The translations under genes were made by a program, and so were the position numbers. From Promethearchaeota archaeon (GTDB lineage Archaea > Asgardarchaeota > Lokiarchaeia > Sigyniarchaeales > SOKP01): a stretch of 64,000 nucleotides of DNA. This document shows, one piece after another, positions 48,885 through 57,459 of this stretch (position 1 is the first letter of the stretch; every line of letters starts with the position of its first letter). Under the pieces are notes generated by a model, which saw nothing but the letters and a program-made list of their open reading frames with translations, did no database searches and had not been told where the DNA came from. Location: positions 124,001-188,000 of the forward strand of contig JAHPZA010000009.1 in NCBI GenBank assembly GCA_019058445.1, written 5' to 3'.

Positions 48885-49180
48885 TATAAGTCCCTCACTA
48901 CATACTCAAATATCTGTGTATGATAATAAATGATCTTAATTAAATAAAATAGATTTTAGCAGTTAATTATTTTTTTCTTCAATATTTTATAATTTCAGCT
49001 TTATAAACAAGAAAGAGAAAGAATTAGGAATATTTATACTGCATTATCTTTTATAAATATTTTTGCCACTCTTTCAGGTAAAAGGAATCCGAAATAATAG
49101 CAAAAAAAGACTGATATTTTAACAGTTTAATAATGGCTGATAATCCAATCTCCAATTTGGACAGATAAAATAAGCAATTG
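48885..49180. other. Intergenic region upstream of glycyl-radical enzyme 2
   Basis: 296 AT-rich bases with no convincing gene. A short minus-strand frame (49051-49233) overlaps the end of the next gene and has a composition like non-coding DNA. The promoter for enzyme 2 should lie in 48890-48940, where TATGATAATAAAT is found. Confidence 0.35.
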
Positions 49181-49642
49181 TTAATCAATATTTTCAAAAT
49201 AAAGCTTGAAACACTTACAGCAAGGTATTCCAAAATCCAAATTCAATCTTTTAATTTTCTTATTTTTGTTAAGTTTCATGAGCTTAAACAATTTTTCCTT
49301 AATTTTCTCATTACTCTCATCAAAATAAATCTTTTTTAAATTAGACCAGTGCAAATTTTCTTGGCATATTGGACAAACAGAATAGTATTTCATAAAATCC
49401 ATATAATCCTTTTTTTCCTCTTCATTAAGATTTTTTAATTTTAAGTCAGGATGATTGGCTATTATTTCTCTTAAATTATTTAATTCATCGAGCATTTGAT
49501 CTCTTAACTGATTTGGGCTCAATTGAATAGGATCTTGATCAAAAACAAAATCTCTCTTGTCAAATTTGTTGAAATATTCGACAGCTTCATTAAAAAAAAG
49601 TAATTCTTTATTTTTTCTTTCTTTAAAACTATTTTCGATCAT
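49181..49642 (-). CDS. Small zinc-binding protein of unknown function
   Basis: A 153-residue charged protein. Around residue 94 a CPICQ knuckle precedes a helix, and near the C-terminus CCKC provides a second knuckle, so one zinc site is likely. I do not recognise the family. It is the last gene on the minus strand before the glycyl-radical locus and lies 136 bases after the DUF711 gene. Confidence 0.6.
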   Translation of the reverse strand: MIENSFKERKNKELLFFNEAVEYFNKFDKRDFVFDQDPIQLSPNQLRDQMLDELNNLREIIANHPDLKLKNLNEEEKKDYMDFMKYYSVCPICQENLHWSNLKKIYFDESNEKIKEKLFKLMKLNKNKKIKRLNLDFGIPCCKCFKLYFENID

Positions 49643-49778
49643 AGAATCTTTTTCTTTTACTTTGGAACTAATTTACTTCTCCATTTAATATTTAGATATT
49701 ATAGTTTAAATGTTTTACATTTATTTACTAATAATCAATTATATTAAGATAATTACATTAAAACATGTTTTCTTTAAA

Positions 49779-51062
49779 TTAGAAAAAATTAAAAAAATCC
49801 TTACTATGATAAAATAGGTCATTTTTTTTAGCTTCAGTTAGTCTCTTAATGTCCATTACTTTAGAGGGAGCAAAATATTCAAAATCAAATTTCACATCAT
49901 CTCCCGCTTTTTTACCTGGAATTGGCATTAATCTTGCTGTCAATGGTTTATTATGAGTAATGGCTATGGTACTTAGATCTAATAAGATATAAAATAATTC
50001 TCTTTCAGAAATATCCCCCGGTAAAGGAATACAATCAAGACCCGTGCCACAAACAGTTGAATATAATAAAAGCGAGTCAATGGTTAATTTTTTTTCCTTC
50101 AGTCTTAAAGCTATAGTAAAATCTTCAAACACGGGTTGCATGACTCCTGAAAACCCTATAACTTTTTCTTTTTTCGGAATACAGTTAGTTATTAGGCCAA
50201 TTGCAAATAAACTTCCGTAGCCCCCAAAATACTCTATGCCCAAACTTTCTACTGCTGTTCCAATACTTCTATCATACCTTGGAAAAGGAGCAGGTGTGAG
50301 ATCCATTCCTACAAATTCTATATCATGTTTATAACTCACTCTTTCAGAGATTTTTAAAACTTCCTCATATATTTCATCCAACCTATTTTTTAAATTCGTT
50401 TTTGCCTCGTTTAAGTTCGATGATTTGTGGAATGTTGTTATTACCTCGTCTGCCATTTCTAATGCTATTGAAAAGGCTGGCTTATCAGAGTTTCTATGAT
50501 AGGCTGCGGGAAAAAAAGGAGTATTTGGAGGTACGTTACAGCTTACACAGAATTGCAAGTTCTTAAAGGGGTCAGGTTCAGAAAGTCTTTTAATGATTTT
50601 TACCGCTGACTTTAAGGCGGGGAAACTTATTTTATTTTCCGAAATAACCGGGAGTGAAGTAAATAGAGTAGGAAACTCTTTTAAATACTTATCAAATTCG
50701 TTTAAGATTAATTTTTCAAAAATCCCAAAATGCCCTAATTCATCTGCTCGCATAGTGCTGCATGCAAAATAATCGATCTCAAATTTATTGAATAATGTTT
50801 GCAAAATTGAGAATTCTTCATGTAAAATTGACAGAGTCTCTTGTACATCTTTTCTATAGGTTAATTGGTTTTCATACATTAATAGTGGTTGGGAGCAGAT
50901 TCGTTTTGTATCTACTGGAATATTGATGTTTTTAAATTCTTCAATTAAGTCATTAAAAAACAGCTTAAATCTTTCGAGTTTTTCTTCTAAGAACGCTTCA
51001 ATTTCGAGGTATTCATACAAAATTGGAATTTTGTCCCCTAAAGTGATTGCTCTAATTCTCAT
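49779..51062 (-). CDS. DUF711 (UPF0210) family protein
   Basis: A 427-residue DUF711 protein. It begins MRIRAITLG, the conserved start of the family, so I placed the start at the ATG at 51062 rather than at an in-frame ATG at 51098. Other marks are the YFACSTMRADELGHFGIFE stretch, the GMDLTPAPFPRYDRSIG segment and KKAGDDVKFDFEYFAPS near the end. The fold is known to resemble PFL-type barrels, but no activity is established. Confidence 0.85.
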   Translation of the reverse strand: MRIRAITLGDKIPILYEYLEIEAFLEEKLERFKLFFNDLIEEFKNINIPVDTKRICSQPLLMYENQLTYRKDVQETLSILHEEFSILQTLFNKFEIDYFACSTMRADELGHFGIFEKLILNEFDKYLKEFPTLFTSLPVISENKISFPALKSAVKIIKRLSEPDPFKNLQFCVSCNVPPNTPFFPAAYHRNSDKPAFSIALEMADEVITTFHKSSNLNEAKTNLKNRLDEIYEEVLKISERVSYKHDIEFVGMDLTPAPFPRYDRSIGTAVESLGIEYFGGYGSLFAIGLITNCIPKKEKVIGFSGVMQPVFEDFTIALRLKEKKLTIDSLLLYSTVCGTGLDCIPLPGDISERELFYILLDLSTIAITHNKPLTARLMPIPGKKAGDDVKFDFEYFAPSKVMDIKRLTEAKKNDLFYHSKDFFNFF

Positions 51063-51199
51063 TATTTTTATGGTGTTGATATTAAAGATTAATTCCACTT
51101 ATTATAATAAGATTATAAAAACTATTAAAAATCTTAATATTTTCAATGAATTACACAAAATAAAGGATAATACTCTTATAATTTTATTGAGAGTATTAA

Positions 51200-51718
51200 T
51201 TAATCTTGAGTCAGTATTCTGTCTATTTCTTGGCTTAATCTTAATGCTAGTTCAGAATGAGCATCTCCACAAGAATTTAAAATTATTTTTGCTTGTTTAG
51301 CATATGACTTTTGCTGATCCCTCGACCACGCATCTAAGGGCAGGTCAATTAGATTATCTAAACGATCTGCTAATTTTATAATTTTTGCCTCATTAGAGGC
51401 GTTTTGAAGATTTTTAAGATAATATTGTTTTTCTGTAGTAATAGGAATGCTCAGTTCATTTACGATGGAAGCGACATTTCTTCCAAATTTTTTTTCGATT
51501 TCACTTAGAGATGTATCTGTATCTTCAACTAAGTCATGAAACAGTGCGGCTATCATCATATTCTCATGGACAAATTCATTAAATCCCGCAGCTCTTAAAA
51601 TTAGGGTAATCCGAAGTGGATGGATAAAATAGTAAATATCTCCTGATTTGCGCTTTAAATCTCCATATTTTATCACAGCAAAGTTTAACGCATTCCAGTA
51701 CTTCAAGAAAGATTTCAT
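51200..51718 (-). CDS. HD-domain (RSH/Mesh1-like) (p)ppGpp hydrolase-like protein
   Basis: A 172-residue HD-domain protein with the RelA/SpoT hydrolase motifs: H33-P (IHPLR), H61-D62 with VEDT, and KLADRLDN (D118, N122). There is no synthetase domain, so it resembles small alarmone hydrolases such as Mesh1. Its ATG overlaps the HdrA stop (ATGA), so it is translationally coupled to HdrA-MvhD. The coupling suggests nucleotide hydrolysis linked to redox state, which is inference. Confidence 0.82.
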   Translation of the reverse strand: MKSFLKYWNALNFAVIKYGDLKRKSGDIYYFIHPLRITLILRAAGFNEFVHENMMIAALFHDLVEDTDTSLSEIEKKFGRNVASIVNELSIPITTEKQYYLKNLQNASNEAKIIKLADRLDNLIDLPLDAWSRDQQKSYAKQAKIILNSCGDAHSELALRLSQEIDRILTQD

Positions 51719-54114
51719 ATTTCATTCAACCTTGCTTTTTCTTTTACTTGTAAATCTTTTTCTTTGAGAATAGGTCTTTTATATTCATTAGGTTTAATAG
51801 GACCTAACTTCTTTAATTCTTCCGTAAATTGAGCAACAACTTGAGCAAATTTTTCACCTTCTCCGGCAGATATACTTTCAATTCTCACTCTCTTTTCATT
51901 TATTCCTGATTCAGCAAGTACTTCTTTAATGCTTTCGTATCGAGTTTTGGCTTTAATGAATCCCTCCTTATAATGACAATCTTGCTCATGACAACCAGCA
52001 ATTAAAACTCCATCTGCACCATTAAAGAACGCATCAAAAACTAAAGAGGGATCAAGCATTGCGGTACACATAACATGAATTGCTCTAATATTTGTGGGAT
52101 ATGTTAATTTACTTGTCCCCGCTAGATCAGCTCCTAAATAAGAACACCAATTGCACATAAAAGCTATTATTAAGGGAAATTCACTTTTTTTTTCTAAGAT
52201 TGCTTCAAATTGTGCTGTAATTTGTTGTTTTGTGAATCCAGGTATATATAATGCATTTTGAGGACACATTGCAGCACATGCACCACATCCAGTACAATTT
52301 GCTTGAATAATTTCTAATGTTTTATCTTCAATTTTTAATGCATTATAGATACAAATATTTTCGCACAACCGGCACAGATCACATTTATCTTTATCGAGAC
52401 ACACGATATGAGGATCTAACTCTACTTTCCCTTTCGCAGTAAGAGCAATTGCCTTTGCTGCCGCACTTTCGGCTTGAGCAATGCTAGAAGGGATATCTTT
52501 TGGGCCTTGAATCATTCCTGCTAAATAAATCCCATTGACGGAGGTTTCAGAAGGTCTAACTTTAAGGTGTTTTTCAAGTAAAAATCCATATGGATCTTGT
52601 GATATATTTAAAATTTGACTTAACTCATCTGTACCCTCAGCGGGTTCTGAACCAACTGCCAAAACTACTAAGTCACATTTATTTTGGAAAATTTTATTTT
52701 CAATAACATCTTCCCCTCGCACTAATAATTGATCATCTAAATCGCTTTTTAAAACCGCAGAAACGTTGCTTTTGATAAACCTTATTCCAAAAACTTCTCT
52801 TGCTCTATTATAAAATTCCTCACAATTTTTTCCAACTGCACGTATATCGTTATAATAAATATTTATTTTTATATCCGGATGTTCCTGTTTTAATAGAACA
52901 GCTTGTTTAATTGCAGCATTACAGCATACTTGACTGCAATAGTCATGGTGAATTATTTCATTCCGAGATCCGACACATAAAATAAAGGAAACTTTCTTGG
53001 GAGGTGCTCCGTTCGAAGGTTTTATTACCCTTCCTCTGGAAGGGCCATCATTATTAAGTAATCGTTCCATTTCCATGGTGGTAATAATATCTGGATATTT
53101 TTGATAGTTTAATTCTCCTAATATGGAGGGATCAAATGTTTTGAAACCTGTAGCAACGATTATGGTACCTACTTTAATCTCTATATCTTGGGCTTTTTGA
53201 TCAAAATCAATAGCGTTTCGATCTCCACAAGCTTGCTGGCAAGCTTTACAGCCTATACAATGTTCTTCTAAAATATTAGGAAATAGAGGTATCGCTTGAG
53301 GATAAGGTACATCGATCGCCTTTCTTGGATAAAAGGTATTTTTTACGTCTATCGGACAAACATCTCTACAAATGTCGAAACATCCTACACAATTTTCTTC
53401 AATAATAAATCGAGGATTTTTTTGAATTGTAACATCAAAATTCCCAACATACCCCTCAACCCTTTTGACTTCAGAATATGTTAATAATTCGATATTGGGA
53501 TGCTCATTAATCTCACTCATCAAAGGTCCCAGAATGCAAATGCTACAATCTAATGTGGGAAATGTTTTATCAAAAAGTGCCATATGACCTCCGATTGTGA
53601 GATCGCGCTCTACTAAATATACCTTATATCCCGCATCTGCAATTGCCATGGCAGCTTTAATCCCCGCGATACCACCCCCAATTACTAAAGTTGAGGGCGT
53701 TATATTTGAAAATTGTACTTCTAAGGGCTCTAAAAGTTTTACCTGTTCAATGGCCATCGTAATTTGATCTATTGCTTTTAGGGTGGCTTTTTCAGGTTCT
53801 TGTGGATGCACCCAAGAATTTTGTTCTCGAATATTCGCAAATGAAACTAAATATCTATTAATACCAGCTTGTTCAATAGTTCTCCGAAAAAGAGGACCGT
53901 GTAATTTAAAAGAACATGCAGCGATAACAACCCGATCGATTTTATTCGTTTTTAATTCTTCTGTCAATTCATGTAAACCGGACTCAGAACATAAATATTG
54001 ATTTCCCATAACATAAACGTCCGGATAATCCTTAAAATGCTCAAGTAATTTATTATTATTGATAACACCTGAGATATTTTTTCCACAGTCGCATATGAAC
54101 AATCCAATTTTCAA
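51715..54114 (-). CDS. hdrA: HdrA-MvhD fusion (heterodisulfide-reductase-type flavoprotein)
   Basis: A 799-residue fused protein. The N-terminal part has the FICDCG segment and a thioredoxin-reductase-like FAD domain (VIGGGIAGIKAAMAIADAG). The TLDCSICILGP cysteines occupy the place where some HdrA proteins have selenocysteine. Several [4Fe-4S] motifs follow (CxxCxxxCxxxCP-type around 250-300 and two ferredoxin clusters near 590-640). The last about 135 residues are MvhD-like (CNWCSYLGADLAG, GCHEQDCHYKEG). This is the electron-bifurcating core known from archaea. It starts with TTG at 54114, supported by GGAGGA at 54124-54129. Confidence 0.95.
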   Translation of the reverse strand: MKIGLFICDCGKNISGVINNNKLLEHFKDYPDVYVMGNQYLCSESGLHELTEELKTNKIDRVVIAACSFKLHGPLFRRTIEQAGINRYLVSFANIREQNSWVHPQEPEKATLKAIDQITMAIEQVKLLEPLEVQFSNITPSTLVIGGGIAGIKAAMAIADAGYKVYLVERDLTIGGHMALFDKTFPTLDCSICILGPLMSEINEHPNIELLTYSEVKRVEGYVGNFDVTIQKNPRFIIEENCVGCFDICRDVCPIDVKNTFYPRKAIDVPYPQAIPLFPNILEEHCIGCKACQQACGDRNAIDFDQKAQDIEIKVGTIIVATGFKTFDPSILGELNYQKYPDIITTMEMERLLNNDGPSRGRVIKPSNGAPPKKVSFILCVGSRNEIIHHDYCSQVCCNAAIKQAVLLKQEHPDIKINIYYNDIRAVGKNCEEFYNRAREVFGIRFIKSNVSAVLKSDLDDQLLVRGEDVIENKIFQNKCDLVVLAVGSEPAEGTDELSQILNISQDPYGFLLEKHLKVRPSETSVNGIYLAGMIQGPKDIPSSIAQAESAAAKAIALTAKGKVELDPHIVCLDKDKCDLCRLCENICIYNALKIEDKTLEIIQANCTGCGACAAMCPQNALYIPGFTKQQITAQFEAILEKKSEFPLIIAFMCNWCSYLGADLAGTSKLTYPTNIRAIHVMCTAMLDPSLVFDAFFNGADGVLIAGCHEQDCHYKEGFIKAKTRYESIKEVLAESGINEKRVRIESISAGEGEKFAQVVAQFTEELKKLGPIKPNEYKRPILKEKDLQVKEKARLNEI

Positions 54115-54123
54115 GGTATATCT

Positions 54124-54129
54124 TCCTCC
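54124..54129 (-). promoter_or_regulatory. Shine-Dalgarno site that fixes the TTG start of hdrA
   Basis: On the minus strand GGAGGA lies nine bases before the TTG at 54114-54112. This strong match makes the TTG, which precedes the canonical MKIGLFICDCG opening, the likely start. Confidence 0.7.
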
Positions 54130-54389
54130 AAAAGAGAAATACTCTATGATTTATATAAAGTTAAATTTTTAATAATTATTCGTAATAGAAAATAATAATT
54201 TCAGTTAGATTGCTTTTACAATAGCCAATATTATTTAAAAAACAAGTATATCTAAAATCTTATCTCATAAATAATTACCTATTAATAAATACTGTAAATT
54301 TAACATTTCTGTAAGCAATTCTTAAATAAGAGATCATCCCAATACATTTTAAGTACGATATTTTAATCGTATTAATTATCGATGATAAG

Positions 54390-55676
54390 TTGTTAAACAT
54401 GAGAAATCTAACCACAAATAAAAAAATACTTTTAACCTCTACTGTCTTAATATTTACTGCTATCCTATTAATTAGTTCTTTTCCAATGATTACAACTCCT
54501 ATGAATTCATCTGGCTCAGGAAAGGCAAGTTCTGAATCGGGATCAGAACCATCAGTTGCGTTCGCAAGTAGCGGTTCAAATACTATGAGTCCAAATAACC
54601 TTTTACCAGGAGATATTATTCTTTTAGGTACTGATGATACACTTTTCGACTTTCTCATCCCTGGGAAGTGGTCACATACAGTGATAGTTGGAGGGATAGC
54701 TGGATATCATGAAATTTGGGCCACCGAAGAAGGTACTTGGGTTCCAGAAGGTGAGACTTGGGTGGTTCACTCCACTAAGGATGATGATGGTGATGGATTA
54801 CGAACTTCCCGATTTAATACTGTTGTCAATGATCATGCTGGTAATGTTGTTGCGATAAGAATTTTAAAACCGGGTGGAGCATTGTTATCATCCTCAGAAA
54901 GAACGGCTATTGTTAATTTTGCTACCTCTAAAATAGGTTTAGATGAGGGTTATGACTGGAACTGGCTTGGTAAACAGACAGGTATTGATACTGCTGACCC
55001 CGAAATCGCACCAGATGGGTATTACTGCTCAGAACTAGCATGGGCAGCTTATAAATCCACCTTAGGCATTGATTTAGACGGAGATTTTTCACCTTTCAAT
55101 ATTGGAGTTTCACCGGAAGATATCTATTGGTCTCAATATGCTCAAGTGATCGCTCTGGAAATGAATTCAGATCCTAATGGAAATAGCGTCCCTGGAGGAG
55201 CTTATAAAATTGATGCTTCGAATGATTTATATAAATTAACTGTATTCGTTGATGAAGTATACTACGATGATGAACATGAGGGATGGCTTATGGGGGATGG
55301 TGAAATGTACCTCAAGCTCTGGATCGGTGAAGGTTATTTCCCAAGTTGCGCTGCCAATGGCTATAAAAACGATAACCACTTAGATAAAATTGATGATGCT
55401 GGTGATCATTATACAAGGGCAGGTTCTGGCGAAGCGATAGATTGGAATAATTATCACTATGCTCTTGTTAGCTTTAATTCTTATCTTAAAATAAGGATTC
55501 AAGCATCTGAATATGATTCAACTTCAGGTGATGATGACTATCCAACATTTCAGTGGTTCTGGGATGGATCTACTTGGCATAATTATATTGATAATGGGTG
55601 GTATTGGTCAGGCTCGCGGGTAGATTTAGGTGACTGCCGTTATACAATCTATTTTAGGATAGACGCAGTATATTAA
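54390..55676 (+). CDS. Secreted C92/YiiX-type (permuted NlpC/P60) cysteine peptidase-like protein
   Basis: A 428-residue exported protein. Residues 9-29 form a hydrophobic signal or anchor helix, and a Ser/Gly/Asn-rich linker follows. A permuted papain-like domain follows, with LLPGDIILLG, catalytic His in KWSHTVIVGG, WVVHSTKD, and catalytic Cys in YYCSELAWAAYK. The C-terminal about 150 residues are Asp/Tyr/Trp-rich and may be a beta-sandwich binding domain. It is probably a cell-surface amidase or peptidase. It is followed by a strong terminator. Confidence 0.8.
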   Translation: MLNMRNLTTNKKILLTSTVLIFTAILLISSFPMITTPMNSSGSGKASSESGSEPSVAFASSGSNTMSPNNLLPGDIILLGTDDTLFDFLIPGKWSHTVIVGGIAGYHEIWATEEGTWVPEGETWVVHSTKDDDGDGLRTSRFNTVVNDHAGNVVAIRILKPGGALLSSSERTAIVNFATSKIGLDEGYDWNWLGKQTGIDTADPEIAPDGYYCSELAWAAYKSTLGIDLDGDFSPFNIGVSPEDIYWSQYAQVIALEMNSDPNGNSVPGGAYKIDASNDLYKLTVFVDEVYYDDEHEGWLMGDGEMYLKLWIGEGYFPSCAANGYKNDNHLDKIDDAGDHYTRAGSGEAIDWNNYHYALVSFNSYLKIRIQASEYDSTSGDDDYPTFQWFWDGSTWHNYIDNGWYWSGSRVDLGDCRYTIYFRIDAVY

Positions 55677-55709
55677 ATATTAAGAGGTTTATAACATTCT
55701 AACATACGT

Positions 55710-55748
55710 CCTGCAAGCTATGAAATACGATCTTGCGGGTTTTTTTTT
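55710..55748 (+). terminator. Hairpin-plus-T terminator
   Basis: CCTGCAAG (55710-55717) pairs with CTTGCGGG (55732-55739) with one G-T wobble and a 14-base loop, followed by nine T (55740-55748). This is a textbook intrinsic terminator of the bacterial type, 34 bases after the stop of the peptidase gene. The reverse strand lacks a T-run, so it acts for the plus strand. Confidence 0.75.
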
Positions 55749-55763
55749 AATTTTTAAAAAATA

Positions 55764-56375
55764 TTAACAAGTAATATCTTTTGGAAGAAATTTATATACT
55801 TTGAAAATATTAAAATTATTCTTTTTCATTTTCAGAAAAAATTCCTTTTCCATTTCATATTCTTGAGTTGCTAACTTTATAATTTCATCTCTTGAGTAAA
55901 AATCTCCCTCATTTTCAAGAGAATTCCGAAGAGCAGGACATTTTTTTGAATAATCTTTAAAATTTGAAATACTATTTATTAACATATTCCATCCAACTGG
56001 AAATGCAATACATTGAAAGGGTCTTGCCTCATGAACTGTACACTTATTTTCTTCATCCAAAAATTCACAGTGTTCGTCATCACCAGTAAATTTAAACCCT
56101 AGTGTTTTAAATTTGTATCTTTTGCCCCTATTTTCTCCCTGCTCCTTCCAAAAAAAAGATGTATCAACTAATTTAATATATTTTCTAACGAACTTTTTTA
56201 AGCTTGAATTATTTAAATTTAAAAATTTTACAAGTCTAATAATATCAGTTTCATATACATATACTTCCCCCTCGTCAAAGCCTCGACAACAAGCACCACA
56301 CATCTTACATGAAAAATAAATTCCGTTCTCAAACTTTTTTGAAATTTTTATATTTGGTGTAGTCAATGAGTCCAC
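55764..56375 (-). CDS. YkgJ-family cysteine-cluster protein
   Basis: A 203-residue protein with the YkgJ/zinc- or iron-chelating signature: CKMCGACCRGF near the N-terminus, then HCEFL...CTVHEARPFQCIAFPVGW, then KKCPALR. The eight cysteines probably bind an Fe-S cluster or zinc. Function is unknown. The gene is divergent from the methyltransferase genes and separated from them by about 160 bases. Confidence 0.85.
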   Translation of the reverse strand: MDSLTTPNIKISKKFENGIYFSCKMCGACCRGFDEGEVYVYETDIIRLVKFLNLNNSSLKKFVRKYIKLVDTSFFWKEQGENRGKRYKFKTLGFKFTGDDEHCEFLDEENKCTVHEARPFQCIAFPVGWNMLINSISNFKDYSKKCPALRNSLENEGDFYSRDEIIKLATQEYEMEKEFFLKMKKNNFNIFKVYKFLPKDITC

Positions 56376-56521
56376 TAAGTAAAGAAAATTTGAATAATAT
56401 AAAAAACAAATCCTTATTAAACTTTCACTAAAACTAATTTCTCGATAATATTAGATATTATTAGTAAGAAAAATAATTTATATTTCAATATTAAGGTATG
56501 ATTAATTAATCTTTCAATAAG

Positions 56522-56528
56522 AAAGGAG
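56522..56528 (+). promoter_or_regulatory. Shine-Dalgarno site of the truncated methyltransferase gene
   Basis: AAAGGAG lies eight bases before the TTG at 56537 and supports that start codon. Confidence 0.6.
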
Positions 56529-56536
56529 TATTATTC

Positions 56537-57457
56537 TTGAGCTATAATCTAAGTTCAACCCAAAATAATAAAATTGATTTTCTCCTCATTGAAGAAAAAA
56601 TCAAAGAATTAGAAAAAAATCTTCATGATAATAATATCACTGAAATAACAGAATATAGGAAATGGAAAAGGGATTTTGAAATAATTTATGGCTCAGAATA
56701 CATTGATATTAGACTTTACATAAGTTTTGCCTTGATATATTTCACTGGACATTTTTTTATATCAAAATACATCTTAAAATCATCTGAATTTCATGATACT
56801 AAGAAAAATTTTGCTTTATGTATTAAAGAACTACAATCTAATATTAAAATTAGATTTAAAGATTTCGATTTATTCAATTTTGAATATTTCAATCCGATAA
56901 TATCCCTCATTAATAAGAACTGTTTGAGTCCTTTTCCACCTTTAACTCGCATGTTGACTGCTTATCTTTTTAAATTAGATATCGAACCTGTATATATGTT
57001 TGATTATTTGATTCAAACCATTATTTCTTCTCTTATAAGACATGGAAGTGGAGAATTTTATACTATGCCTTTTCTAGTAGAAAAAATGGTAGATAATTGT
57101 TATAATTTCGGAGAAAGAGTGCTTGATCCATGTTGCGGTTCTGGCAATTTTTTAATAGAAATAATGAAGAGAATTCTATCATCAAACAAACTTGAAAAAC
57201 AAAAAATTTTAGCGATAAATAATATTTATGGTTTTGATATTAACCCTATTTCGATTTTCATAACTAAAATAAATTTTTTAATATTACTCAAGGGATATTC
57301 TTCCAAGGTTAAAATTAATCTCTTGGTTGCTGATTCGCTCTTCCCTCAACAATTCTCTTCTAGAAATAAAGTTTTTATTAAAAATTCTTTAAATTCATAT
57401 GATTTAATTATCGGTAATCCTCCATTTGCCTTAATAATTCAAACGCAGGTGTCTTAA
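56537..57457 (+). CDS. Truncated N6-adenine DNA methyltransferase
   Basis: A 306-residue protein. It has a helical N-terminal domain, then GSGEFYTMPFLVEKM (the region before motif I), motif I DPCCGSGNF at 197-205, and motif IV NPPF at 294-297. It ends nine residues after NPPF, where active methyltransferases continue for 100 or more residues with motifs V-VIII. It therefore looks truncated, or complemented by the next gene, which starts two bases later. It starts with TTG. It could be a remnant of a duplicated methylase. Confidence 0.7.
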   Translation: MSYNLSSTQNNKIDFLLIEEKIKELEKNLHDNNITEITEYRKWKRDFEIIYGSEYIDIRLYISFALIYFTGHFFISKYILKSSEFHDTKKNFALCIKELQSNIKIRFKDFDLFNFEYFNPIISLINKNCLSPFPPLTRMLTAYLFKLDIEPVYMFDYLIQTIISSLIRHGSGEFYTMPFLVEKMVDNCYNFGERVLDPCCGSGNFLIEIMKRILSSNKLEKQKILAINNIYGFDINPISIFITKINFLILLKGYSSKVKINLLVADSLFPQQFSSRNKVFIKNSLNSYDLIIGNPPFALIIQTQVS

Positions 57458-57459
57458 TA

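Noticed and set aside
49051..49233. 60-residue minus-strand frame after the small zinc protein
   Set aside because: It overlaps the end of that gene, lacks a ribosome site and has non-coding composition.
54275..54658. Open frame antisense to the start of the secreted peptidase
   Set aside because: It overlaps the signal peptide and linker of a well-supported gene and has no family features.
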